A DNA stretch of 8,195 nt from Acidobacteriota bacterium (lineage in GTDB: Bacteria > Acidobacteriota > Vicinamibacteria > Vicinamibacterales > UBA8438). The stretch lies in contig DQEK01000212.1 in NCBI GenBank assembly GCA_003533545.1, positions 1 through 8,195 of the forward strand, in the 5' to 3' direction. Below are positions 1-6,860 of the stretch, piece by piece. Numbering within the stretch: the stretch's first letter is position 1; each line of letters opens with the position of its first letter. The notes below the pieces were generated by a model that saw only the letters and a program-made list of their open reading frames with translations, ran no database searches and was not told the DNA's origin. The translations under genes and the position numbers were made by a program.

Positions 1-851
1 AGAAGGGCGGTGACGGCACCCATGTGGCCTTGGCGAGCAGCGTGCAGAAGCGCTGTCAACCCGCCCTTACTGTCGATGGTCGGCCGCGCGGCGGAATCCT
101 CCTCCTCCTCCTCGACCTCACCGGCCAGATAGCGGGTACGCGCTGCAAGCACCGCGGCTTGGACCTGACTCTGCGTGGGCGTCCCATCATCCGCCCGAAA
201 CGCCGCAAGTACCGCTCGCTGCCGCTCACGCGCGAGGCCGGCCAGCCTACCCTCAGTAACTAAGTCCACGGATTTGGACGTGATGGCAGGGTCCGCACCC
301 CGCGCCAGCAGCGTGCGGACGGTCTCGGCGCGGTTGCGCGACGCCGCGAAAATCAGCGGCGTCTGCCCCCAAGCATCCTCCACGGCGTCGATATCAGCCC
401 CGCCGTCTAGCAACGTAACCACGGCCGCGGCGCTTCCTGACGCAGCGGCGAAGTGCAACGGACTCGTGCCGCTGGTAGACGTCACAGCCGACACGTTCGC
501 GCCCGCCTCCAGCAGCCACTCAATGACCGCCGTGTGCCCCGCCATGCTCGCGATGTGCAACGGCGAGTAGTCGCCGATACGTGTCACCGCCTCGACGTCT
601 GCACCGGCGAAGACCAGCATCTCGGCCATGGCGCGATCCCCGCGCTCGGCCGCCCAGTGCAACGCCGACATGCCGTCACCCTGCGCTTCATTGACGTCCG
701 CACCCTGCTGGAGCAAGGCACGCATGGCCGACGGGTTGCCGCTCCGGGCCGCATCCGCTACCGGCGCAACTGGCTGCGCCGCCGCCGACAGGACGACAGT
801 GAGCATGCCAATTCCGACGGCCATCACGGCCGACCGACGTTTTACCGCCAC
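1..851 (-). CDS. Exported ankyrin-repeat protein (3' end cut by window edge)
   Basis: I translated this frame by hand: 283 codons from a GTG at 851 run open to the left edge, so the C-terminus is missing. Residues 1-25 form a signal peptide: a basic start with KRR, a hydrophobic core, then a likely cleavage after an Ala-Ala-Ala before Gln26. Ankyrin repeats follow at about residues 28-57, 58-90, 91-124, 127-159 and 161-193, seen from SALHWAAERGD, SPLHIASMAGH, SPLHFAAASG and TPLIFAASRNR plus the LLxxGAD helix ends. About 70 residues without clear repeats (194-262) include five consecutive Glu. A further repeat (LTALLHAARQGH) then begins. Ankyrin repeats bind proteins, and the signal peptide puts this one in the periplasm or envelope. 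It is the third gene of the DUF1592-DUF1552 unit, 10 bp after the DUF1552 stop, so it probably serves the same complex or process. The GTG start is chosen over an internal ATG (codon 10) because a GAGGAG ribosome site lies 6 nt upstream and the whole signal peptide is kept. Confidence 0.88.
   Translation of the reverse strand, partial: MAVKRRSAVMAVGIGMLTVVLSAAAQPVAPVADAARSGNPSAMRALLQQGADVNEAQGDGMSALHWAAERGDRAMAEMLVFAGADVEAVTRIGDYSPLHIASMAGHTAVIEWLLEAGANVSAVTSTSGTSPLHFAAASGSAAAVVTLLDGGADIDAVEDAWGQTPLIFAASRNRAETVRTLLARGADPAITSKSVDLVTEGRLAGLARERQRAVLAAFRADDGTPTQSQVQAAVLAARTRYLAGEVEEEEEDSAARPTIDSKGGLTALLHAARQGHMGAVTAL
99..113 (-). repeat. (GAG)5 trinucleotide run coding five Glu
   Basis: Five in-frame GAG codons encode Glu247-Glu251 of the ankyrin protein, followed by Asp. 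The run sits in the non-repeat linker between ankyrin blocks. Such tracts can change length by slippage in steps of three, which would alter the acidic linker without breaking the frame. Confidence 0.6.
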
Positions 852-857
852 GGGACT

Positions 858-863
858 CTCCTC
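858..863 (-). promoter_or_regulatory. Ribosome binding site of the ankyrin gene
   Basis: GAGGAG on the minus strand lies 6 nt before the GTG start at 851 and overlaps the TGA stop of the DUF1552 gene (862-864). This decides the GTG start and suggests translation of the two genes is coupled. Confidence 0.65.
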
Positions 864-2271
864 ACGCCGTCTCCGAGGGGGTTGGCGTAGACAGCGAAAA
901 GGTGCCGCTACTGTCACCAAAGCCGTCCAATTCAAGCCCGAGCGACTGCATGAGAGCCAACATCGCGTTCGCCATCGGCGTGCCATCGGACGCCCGCAAA
1001 TGCAAATTTCCGGTGAGGTGGCCATTAGCCCCCCCCAGCAATACGAGTGGGCAGCGCCTGTGGTTGTGGATGTTTCCATCAGCCATCGGCGAACCCCAGA
1101 TAATCGCCGTCTTGTCGAGTAGCGACGCCTCCCCCTCCACCGTGTTCTGCAGCCGCTCCAAGAAATACGGCAGCTGCCCAACGCGATACCGGCAGATGGT
1201 GTTGAAGTCCATAATCCGCCGTTCATTGTTCCCGTGGTGTGACGCGGGGTGAAATGGCCGATTCGTGCCGCTCTCCGGGAACACACGATTCTGTGCATCG
1301 CGGCCGGTCTTGAACGAGATGACCCGAGTCATGTCGGTCTCCATCGCCAAAACCTGTAGATCGAACATCAGCTGCATGTGCTCCGAGAACGAGTCCGGCA
1401 CCCCCGGTGGGGCATCCGGAAGCTCGCGCGGCTCCGCACCGTCATTGTGGCGCTCCACGAGTTGGATGCGGCGCTCCACTTCGCGCACGTTGTCAAGATA
1501 ACGATCCATCCGACGACGATCCACGGCGCCTAGCTCGTTGCGCACCTCGGCCACATCGGTCAGGATCCAATCGAGGATGCTCCGACGGGTCGCCCGACGC
1601 TCTGCTCGCTCCTCGGGCGTACCACCCGCACCAAATAGCATGTCGAACGCCACCCGAGGGTCCCGGATCATCGGTAGTGGGTCGCTGGGGGATACCCAAC
1701 TGATCGAATCGGTGTAGGCGCACGAGTAGTTGTACGTGCACCCGCCTGCCTGATCGAGGTTCTCGATGCAAAACTGCATCGATGGATGTGGCGTCGACTG
1801 ACCAAACTGACGTGCGTACAACTGATCGAGCGACGTCCCGACGAACAGGTCAGAGCCCTGGGTTTGCTTGGGGTGAGATTGGGTCAAAAAAACCGCCGAA
1901 GAACGAAAGTGATCGCCGCCGATCTCCGGCGGCGCAAACGCCTCGGCCATCCGCACATCGGTATTACTGATGATCGTTAAATGATCACGAAACGGCTCCA
2001 ACGACTTCAAGGGATTGTCCTCTACCAATTCGAAATCTTGTCCCACCGTCGCCGGAGCGAACAGGTGCCGGTCCGCACCCCAGTCGTTGCAACCCGGCAG
2101 GCCGTGGACCTCTTCAATGCAGACCAGACGGGTCGTGTCGGCCGCCGCGAGGACAGCGGCCCCGGAGCGTCCGGCCGGCACCATCGCATCGAGGAACGGC
2201 AACGCCACCGTGGTCCCTATCCCGCGCAGAAACGTCCGCCGTGGCAGATACTTCCCGCTAATGAATGACAT
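862..2271 (-). CDS. DUF1552 family protein, Tat-exported
   Basis: This 469-residue protein is recognised as DUF1552 from its overall pattern: an N-terminal RRTFLRG twin-arginine motif (about residues 11-17) before a hydrophobic stretch ending ALPFLDAMVPAG, a central SLDQLYARQFG and SPSDPLPM region, and a C-terminal part with FHPASHHGN, IIWGSPMADGNIHNHR and LVLLGGANG. The twin-arginine signal means it is exported folded, often implying a cofactor. DUF1552 is thought to be related to DUF1501 and the alkaline phosphatase/sulfatase-like fold, but no reaction is established, and I cannot name catalytic residues; the histidines near HHGN and NIHNH are candidates. The frame also opens at a GTG (2328) overlapping the previous stop as GTGA. 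The ATG at 2271 is preferred because it has AGGAGG upstream and puts the Tat motif at the usual distance from the N-terminus. It lies 53 bp after the DUF1592 gene and 10 bp before the ankyrin gene, all presumably one mRNA. Confidence 0.92.
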   Translation of the reverse strand: MSFISGKYLPRRTFLRGIGTTVALPFLDAMVPAGRSGAAVLAAADTTRLVCIEEVHGLPGCNDWGADRHLFAPATVGQDFELVEDNPLKSLEPFRDHLTIISNTDVRMAEAFAPPEIGGDHFRSSAVFLTQSHPKQTQGSDLFVGTSLDQLYARQFGQSTPHPSMQFCIENLDQAGGCTYNYSCAYTDSISWVSPSDPLPMIRDPRVAFDMLFGAGGTPEERAERRATRRSILDWILTDVAEVRNELGAVDRRRMDRYLDNVREVERRIQLVERHNDGAEPRELPDAPPGVPDSFSEHMQLMFDLQVLAMETDMTRVISFKTGRDAQNRVFPESGTNRPFHPASHHGNNERRIMDFNTICRYRVGQLPYFLERLQNTVEGEASLLDKTAIIWGSPMADGNIHNHRRCPLVLLGGANGHLTGNLHLRASDGTPMANAMLALMQSLGLELDGFGDSSGTFSLSTPTPSETA

Positions 2272-2275
2272 CGTC

Positions 2276-2281
2276 CCTCCT
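2276..2281 (-). promoter_or_regulatory. Ribosome binding site of the DUF1552 gene
   Basis: AGGAGG on the minus strand, 4 nt from the ATG at 2271, inside a purine-rich stretch. It supports the internal ATG as start rather than the GTG at 2328 that overlaps the upstream stop codon. Confidence 0.6.
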
Positions 2282-2324
2282 CTGCCTCCCGAGAAGCTCC
2301 GTCTCAAACCGACGCGTGCTGTGC

Positions 2325-4718
2325 TCACTGTCCCCGCTTACGCTGGAACGCATCGCTCCCCACTACACCCAAGACAAATGACGCCATCCGATAATCATTC
2401 GCCTCGGCAGCCCGCGCAATGGCACGGACGGACGGCTGGTCGAAATACTCCACCCGCCGGCCGACGGCAAAGGCTAGCAGGTTTTCAGTGAACGTCCGCA
2501 CCAGCGGGATCGGGCGTGCCAACAATGCGTCGACCAGCTCCCGCGGCGTCGACACCGGCGTGCCATCGTAGAACTCACCCCGGGTATCTAACGGCGCACC
2601 GTTCTCTCGCCGACGCCACTGGGCAGTAACATCGAAGTTGTCAAGTGCGAGTCCGATTGGGTCGATCAGGCGGTGACACGAACTACAGCTCGGATTCGAC
2701 CGATGCAACTCCATCCGCTCGCGGGTAGTCAATGACCGACCATCCAACGTGCCTTCTGTGTCCTCCAACGTCGGCACATCGGGTGGCGGAGGCGGAGGAG
2801 GAGTACCGAGCAACACTTCCATCACCCACTTACCACGCAGTACCGGCGACGTGCGGTTCGCGAGCGACGTGAGCACCAGGATACTCCCATGCCCGAGCAC
2901 ACCTCGGCGGCTGTCGTCCGGATAGGCGACACGCCGGAATTGACGACCGGCGACACCGGGAATGCCATAGTGCCGGGCGAGCCGCTCGTTGACGAAGGTG
3001 TAGTCCGCACGGTAGAGGTCTAACAAGCTCCGGTTCCGCTGCACCAGGTCAGCAAAAAAGAGTTCGGTCTCTTGCCGCATCGCCTCGGCGAGGTTCTCGT
3101 CGTAATTTGGATAAAAATTGGGGTCCGGTCGGACTTTGTCCATATCCTGCAACCGGAACCACTGCGCGGCGAAGCGTGTGCCGAGTGCTTCCGCGCGCGT
3201 GTCGGCCAGCATGCGCAGCGCTTGCCGTTCGAGTTCCTCAGGCGACAATCGACCTTCGTCGGCCAGCGTCTGGAGCTCCTCGTCAGGCGGGGTCCCCCAA
3301 AGGAAGAACGACAGACGGGAAGCGAGGCCCACATCACTGACGCGATAGCCTTGGTCCGGCGCATCGACTGGCTCGCGCTCAAGTCGCAGGACAAAGTGAG
3401 GACTCGCCAGCATCGCCTCGAGCGCGGTCCGCACGCCGATCTCGAAGCCCCCCTTTTCGGCACCTTCCTCGTAGAACGACATCAAGCCATCCCGGTCCTG
3501 TTCCGTGAGGGCACGCCGATACGCCGCCCGGCCAAGTCGGTCGATGATTTCCCGCGCGCACGGGCGGGCCTCCTCAGCCCCCGTCGGCCGGCAAGTAAAG
3601 ATCCGCCGGCGGCTGGGCGTTTCGGATAATCCCCTGACGTTATAGGGCCCACTGACCACAACGTCCCGCACGTGTGGCAACGTCGTAACCCCCGACCCGC
3701 CAGACCCGCCGCCCGCGAACGACCAGTCGTGCGGGCGGATCAGATCTTCGTACGGACCATCAGCCCGCCGGATGAACGCCACCGCGAGTCGGTGCTGCCC
3801 GGCTGGCACGAAGATTGGCAAGGTTTCGGTCGGGACACCGCCACGGCCATCGGCACCGACGCGGCGATCGGTGTTGTAATGCAGCAACGCCACCCGCTTC
3901 CCATCGATCGAGACGTCGACGTCCTCGATTCTGGTGTTGGCGCCGGACGTGAAGGTCAGGCTAAAAACGTACTCGGCATCCGCTGGAAACACGTGGTCGA
4001 CGACGATGCCCCCCCGCGTCCCGTAAGGCGCGCCCTCGACATGGTCCCAAGGATGCTGGGAAACGTACTCCGAATTGGAGTAGGTGTGGTCGACAGCCGG
4101 GCCGCGGCGCTCGCCCATGGCGAGGCGGCTAATGGCACTCGCCGCGTTGAGGTACGACTCAAGCAACATCGGCGATAGTGTCTGCGCATCGGCGATGTTG
4201 TCGAAGTTAGCACTGAACTGGTCGAGTGGTAACCAGTCGGCGGCCTCAACGTCCAGCGCTAAGAGGTCCTTGATAGCAAGGCTGTATTCAGAACGATTCA
4301 GCCGTTGGAACGTCCGGCCACCGGGATTCGGGGACAGGCGCGCCACCTCGTCGAGTTGATGCTCAAGAGTTTCGACCAAGGCCTGGATCGCCTCCGGCGT
4401 CGGCGGCCTCGTACCCGGAGGCGGCATCATACCCGCCCGCAGTTTTCGGATCATCTTCTCGGCCGTCTCGCCGTGCCGGGCAGCCGCCATCACGTCGAAG
4501 TCCTCAAGCGACAGGTTGCCCCTGCGGGCCCGGTCGTTGTGACAACCCGTGCAGACCCGTTGGACCGTAACGACAGGGTCGGTTTCCGTCAGCCCTGGCG
4601 GGCGCTGACCTGAGAGCACGACCCCTGCTGCCTGGGCGGGCTGTTTCGTCTTTACCGCGACGCCGGGCAGCGCGAGCACGAGAGCAACCGCGATGAGAGT
4701 GGCAGGCAGTGCCTTCAT
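2325..4718 (-). CDS. DUF1592-family di-heme cytochrome-type multidomain protein
   Basis: This 797-residue exported protein starts with a signal peptide (residues 1 to about 30, hydrophobic core LIAVALVLALPGVAV). A first c-type heme motif, CTGCH, is at 56-60, with a possible distal Met in RAGMMPP (about 95-100). Next come a DUF1587-like segment (FQRLNRSEYSLAIKDLLALD, 137-156), a beta-rich module at about 230-325 that resembles a carbohydrate-binding domain, then DUF1595-like (about 385-450), DUF1592 (RLSFFLWGTPPDEEL, about 455-585), DUF1588 (about 605-690) and DUF1585-like (about 720-793) segments. A second heme motif, CSSCH, is at 678-682. Seven prolines in a row occur at 640-646. The domain order and length fit the Planctomycete/Acidobacteriota family usually annotated as DUF1592 domain-containing. 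Its role is unknown; two hemes suggest electron transfer or a periplasmic oxidoreductase, and the beta module suggests glycan or other ligand binding. It is the first gene of the unit behind the promoter at 4746-4774. No strong ribosome site precedes the ATG. Confidence 0.93.
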   Translation of the reverse strand: MKALPATLIAVALVLALPGVAVKTKQPAQAAGVVLSGQRPPGLTETDPVVTVQRVCTGCHNDRARRGNLSLEDFDVMAAARHGETAEKMIRKLRAGMMPPPGTRPPTPEAIQALVETLEHQLDEVARLSPNPGGRTFQRLNRSEYSLAIKDLLALDVEAADWLPLDQFSANFDNIADAQTLSPMLLESYLNAASAISRLAMGERRGPAVDHTYSNSEYVSQHPWDHVEGAPYGTRGGIVVDHVFPADAEYVFSLTFTSGANTRIEDVDVSIDGKRVALLHYNTDRRVGADGRGGVPTETLPIFVPAGQHRLAVAFIRRADGPYEDLIRPHDWSFAGGGSGGSGVTTLPHVRDVVVSGPYNVRGLSETPSRRRIFTCRPTGAEEARPCAREIIDRLGRAAYRRALTEQDRDGLMSFYEEGAEKGGFEIGVRTALEAMLASPHFVLRLEREPVDAPDQGYRVSDVGLASRLSFFLWGTPPDEELQTLADEGRLSPEELERQALRMLADTRAEALGTRFAAQWFRLQDMDKVRPDPNFYPNYDENLAEAMRQETELFFADLVQRNRSLLDLYRADYTFVNERLARHYGIPGVAGRQFRRVAYPDDSRRGVLGHGSILVLTSLANRTSPVLRGKWVMEVLLGTPPPPPPPDVPTLEDTEGTLDGRSLTTRERMELHRSNPSCSSCHRLIDPIGLALDNFDVTAQWRRRENGAPLDTRGEFYDGTPVSTPRELVDALLARPIPLVRTFTENLLAFAVGRRVEYFDQPSVRAIARAAEANDYRMASFVLGVVGSDAFQRKRGQ

Positions 4719-4745
4719 GCGAGATCAGTAGGGGCGTTTCCTGTG

Positions 4746-4774
4746 ATTCTAGCCGTGCCGCACCCCCCGGTCAA
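4746..4774 (-). promoter_or_regulatory. Sigma70-like promoter for the DUF1592-DUF1552-ankyrin unit
   Basis: On the minus strand, TTGACC (4769-4774) and TAGAAT (4746-4751) are separated by exactly 17 bp, each matching the consensus at five of six bases. The expected transcript start near 4739 would give a leader of about 20 nt before the ATG at 4718. The spacer carries a run of six G. This is a pattern match only, but its position directly upstream of the first gene of the unit supports it. Confidence 0.6.
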
Positions 4775-5110
4775 AGAGAATAGGGGTGGGGACCGAGACA
4801 GAGTGTGGCGGAGCGCACCGAGGGCGAAGACGCACACGGGCAAACGTTTCTAACGATGACGGCAATAGGATGTGGTTCACTCAAAATAACTGAGGCCGTT
4901 TATACAGGAACGGCGCAAACGACCCGGACGTGAGCCCGTGGGTTTTGTTGACTTGAGCAGAGGGTCCTCCAGCGACCTACACTTCTCAGCAACAGACGTT
5001 GCATCCACAGCGCGTTGCCACGGTCATTGGCACGCGCGAGCGCGGAATCGCTTGTGCATGTGAGACTCGCCCCATCCCGCGAGCACCCCGCGCGACACAA
5101 GAGGACAGCA
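4775..5110. other. Intergenic region without a supported gene
   Basis: These 336 bp lie between the promoter of the DUF1592 unit and the end of the HAD phosphatase gene. I looked for tRNA arms, coding frames with family resemblance, repeats and terminators. The only sizeable frame (minus strand, about 4900-5196) overlaps the phosphatase gene and has a composition typical of a shadow frame. One weak hairpin (4895-4914) is listed separately. The region could carry upstream regulatory sites for the DUF1592 unit, but none is recognisable. Confidence 0.5.
4895..4914 (-). terminator. Weak hairpin, possible terminator of the HAD gene transcript
   Basis: GCCGTT and AACGGC form a 6-bp stem around an 8-nt loop. 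On the minus strand it is followed by CTCAGTTATTTT, which has T residues but not a clean U-tract right after the stem. It lies about 200 bp past the stop of the HAD gene. It is the best terminator candidate found here and is not convincing. Confidence 0.2.
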
Positions 5111-5803
5111 CTAGATATCAAGCAACAGCTCGACGACGGTGTCAGTCTCCCCAAAATCAGAGACCACGGCGTCGGCCTTCGTCCCTCGCAGCGCAACCTC
5201 GTCGTAAGTACCAGTCGCTACCGCGACCGATCGGGCTCCCGCCGCAAGTGCGCACTGCACGTCTAGCGGGGTATCACCGATTACGACAACGTGATGAGCC
5301 CCCTGGACCGTTACGCCCTTCCGCTCTGCCCGAGCGACCGCGATCGACACCAGCTCATCCCGCACCGGCGCATCATCACCATACGCGCCGAAGTGAAAGA
5401 ATCGCCATAGGTCGAAGTGCTCGAGTTTGATCCGCGCCGGGTGGGCGAAGTTGCCCGTCACCAATCCACACTTAACCTCGTCCACCCGACTGAGCCGGTC
5501 GAGCAGCGTTAACACACCGGGCATCAGCCCCTTCCGAGGTCCTGGAAAGTGGATCTCCTCCCCAAACAGATCGCAGTAGCGCCGGTGAAAACGCTCCCGG
5601 TCCACCCTGTCGGCGACAACACCGGCGCGGCGAAGCGCGTCTGTCAAAATGAGCTCGTCGGTCATACCGGCGACCGGCACGCCATCGAAGCCTTGTTTGA
5701 CTCCAAACAACTCTTCGAAAGCTCGCGTGAGCGCGCGATAGCCGGCGCGACCCGACAGCAGCAGGGTCCCGTCGATATCGAACAACAGAATCTTGGCAAC
5801 CAC
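5111..5803 (-). CDS. HAD-superfamily hydrolase, phosphoglycolate phosphatase-like
   Basis: Probable cytoplasmic phosphatase of 230 residues. The four HAD motifs are in order. Motif I, FDIDGT, has nucleophile Asp9 and acid/base Asp11. Motif II is the Thr in LVTGN (116). Motif III is probably Lys126 in RIKLEH. Motif IV, GDTPLD, has Mg-binding Asp177 and Asp181. A helical cap lies between motifs I and II (about 15-90), as in subfamily I enzymes such as Gph. The substrate cannot be read from sequence; phosphoglycolate, another small phosphoester or pyrophosphate are options. The frame extends to a TTG at 5866, but that start lies inside the preceding gene and adds a non-conserved Ser/Arg-rich tail. 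The GTG at 5803, which begins MVAKILLFDIDGT, matches the family N-terminus and is preferred, though neither start has a clear ribosome site. It follows the membrane-protein gene by 28 bp, so the two are probably co-transcribed. Confidence 0.87.
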   Translation of the reverse strand: MVAKILLFDIDGTLLLSGRAGYRALTRAFEELFGVKQGFDGVPVAGMTDELILTDALRRAGVVADRVDRERFHRRYCDLFGEEIHFPGPRKGLMPGVLTLLDRLSRVDEVKCGLVTGNFAHPARIKLEHFDLWRFFHFGAYGDDAPVRDELVSIAVARAERKGVTVQGAHHVVVIGDTPLDVQCALAAGARSVAVATGTYDEVALRGTKADAVVSDFGETDTVVELLLDI

Positions 5804-5831
5804 TAGTGGTTCACGACTGAACGGACGGTCG

Positions 5832-6305
5832 TCAGACCCCGAGGTCGCGGTTGACCTCGTCGACAATCCGGTTGAACTGCGTCAGCGCACCAACGATTGC
5901 TCGCACGGCCAAGAAGTTGGCCACGATGGCCAGAATGGCCAGCAGCGAATGGAACCCGGGGTGGATAACGCCGGTGTCAACGCCGCCGCCGACAATAGCG
6001 GTCACCATCGTTAGTCCCATCGCCACTGAGACAATCTTGAAAACCGGCCCCCGTAACGCGGACACCCGGGCCACCGCGTCAGTCCTCAGGTTGCCTTCGG
6101 TCACCGCGTCCTTGATGGCGCGAACCTTACCGATGAGGTAGAACATGGTCATCGAATGCCCGAGCAGGGTGATCAGCGTGATGAAGATAGCTAACGTGGC
6201 ATGCCTGAGTATGTCCTCGGCTCCGGATGACGTGTAACCGAGCGCGAAACTGAAAACGAGGCCGACGAGGGAAAGGATTGACGCTGTGATCAGGGCTGAA
6301 GACAT
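5832..6305 (-). CDS. Four-helix integral membrane protein of unknown function
   Basis: This 157-residue protein has four predicted membrane segments at about 5-25, 36-58, 88-108 and 118-141. A short polar N-terminus, a charged loop between segments 2 and 3 (KVRAIKDAVTEGNLRTDAVAR, split here as KVRAIKDAV then TEGNLRTDAVAR) and a charged tail suggest both ends face the cytoplasm. His35, His50, His115 and His119 lie in or near the membrane segments, and the stretch GHSMTMFYLIGK (49-60) looks like the most conserved-type element. I do not recognise a characterised family; similar small proteins of unknown function seem to occur in Acidobacteriota. It opens the two-gene set with the HAD phosphatase and diverges from the methyltransferase gene across 33 bp. 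The ATG at 6305 has only a weak GGAC-type ribosome site. A role in small-molecule or redox membrane chemistry is possible but speculative. Confidence 0.75.
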   Translation of the reverse strand: MSSALITASILSLVGLVFSFALGYTSSGAEDILRHATLAIFITLITLLGHSMTMFYLIGKVRAIKDAVTEGNLRTDAVARVSALRGPVFKIVSVAMGLTMVTAIVGGGVDTGVIHPGFHSLLAILAIVANFLAVRAIVGALTQFNRIVDEVNRDLGV

Positions 6306-6338
6306 CGGCCGTCCATCATATCAGCGGCCGAGACCTTC

Positions 6339-6860
6339 GTGAGCCACACCCCATCGACCGTCGTAACCCGATGGCTCCCCACCGTTCGCGAGCGGCTGGG
6401 AACGCGGCTGGACCTGCTCGATCTTGCCATGGGGACAGGCCGACACAGCCGGGCGGCCGCCGCGTACGGCTTCCGCGTGTTCGGCGTGGACCGGGACCTC
6501 GGACGGGTCCGTGAAGCACGAACCGGCTCGCTGGCCTACGCCAGACTTTGGGTTGCCGACCTTGAGGAGGTCACGCTTCCGCGCGAGCGGTTTGACCTCG
6601 TCATCTGTACCAACTACCTGCAACGATCACTCTGGACGTCGCTCCGTGAGACGGTTCGTCCAGGCGGATTCGTCATCTACGAGACGTTCACCGTGGCTCA
6701 ACGTGCACGTGGAACCGGGCCACGCTCACCGGACCATCTATTGCAACCAGGGGAGCTACGACGCGTTTTCTCAGGTTGGGAGATCTACCACCTCGAGGAG
6801 CACGATACGCCGACCGCAGTCGCGCAAACCGTGGCACGTAAACCGGCCGAGCGACTTTAA
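6339..6860 (+). CDS. Small class I SAM-dependent methyltransferase
   Basis: This 173-residue cytoplasmic enzyme transfers methyl groups from S-adenosylmethionine to an unknown acceptor. Motif I is LLDLAMGTGRHSRAAAAYG (about 26-44), followed by the acidic residue of motif II in VFGVDRD (Asp50, which would contact the ribose hydroxyls). The motif IV region is FDLVICTNYLQRSLW (about 85-99), and RPGGFVIYETF (about 107-117) is the strand after it. The pattern resembles the TehB/UbiE-like small methyltransferases where motif I is usually LDLACGxGRH; here Met replaces the Cys. The start is a GTG, with only a weak GAG-type ribosome site, but the N-terminus (TRWLPTV before motif I) is of the expected length, so no extension is needed. 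It is the only plus-strand gene in the window. Its TAA shares the TTAA at 6857-6860 with the stop of the Fur-rubrerythrin gene. Substrate unknown. Confidence 0.85.
   Translation: MSHTPSTVVTRWLPTVRERLGTRLDLLDLAMGTGRHSRAAAAYGFRVFGVDRDLGRVREARTGSLAYARLWVADLEEVTLPRERFDLVICTNYLQRSLWTSLRETVRPGGFVIYETFTVAQRARGTGPRSPDHLLQPGELRRVFSGWEIYHLEEHDTPTAVAQTVARKPAERL

Noticed and set aside
1029..1036. C8 run near the 3' end of the DUF1552 gene as a possible sequencing error
   Set aside because: The translation LLGGANG is as expected for the family and the frame continues to a normal stop.
628..1122. Long plus-strand open frames antisense to the ankyrin and DUF1552 genes
   Set aside because: They overlap well-supported minus-strand genes, show no family resemblance and have the Arg/Ser/Pro-rich composition of shadow frames in high-GC DNA.
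1886..1892. A7 run in the DUF1552 gene as a possible frameshift site
   Set aside because: The reading frame and DUF1552 pattern continue correctly on both sides, so there is no evidence of slippage or programmed frameshifting.
3072..4178. Plus-strand open frames of 168-185 codons antisense to the DUF1592 gene
   Set aside because: The opposite strand encodes recognisable domains with heme motifs throughout, and these frames have no motif, ribosome site or plausible composition.
4948..4975. Plus-strand TTGACT as a promoter
   Set aside because: No acceptable -10 element occurs at 16-18 bp spacing and no plus-strand gene follows.
4900..5196. A 98-codon minus-strand frame between the DUF1592 and HAD genes
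   Set aside because: It overlaps the 3' end of the HAD gene in another frame, has no ribosome site and no recognisable protein features.
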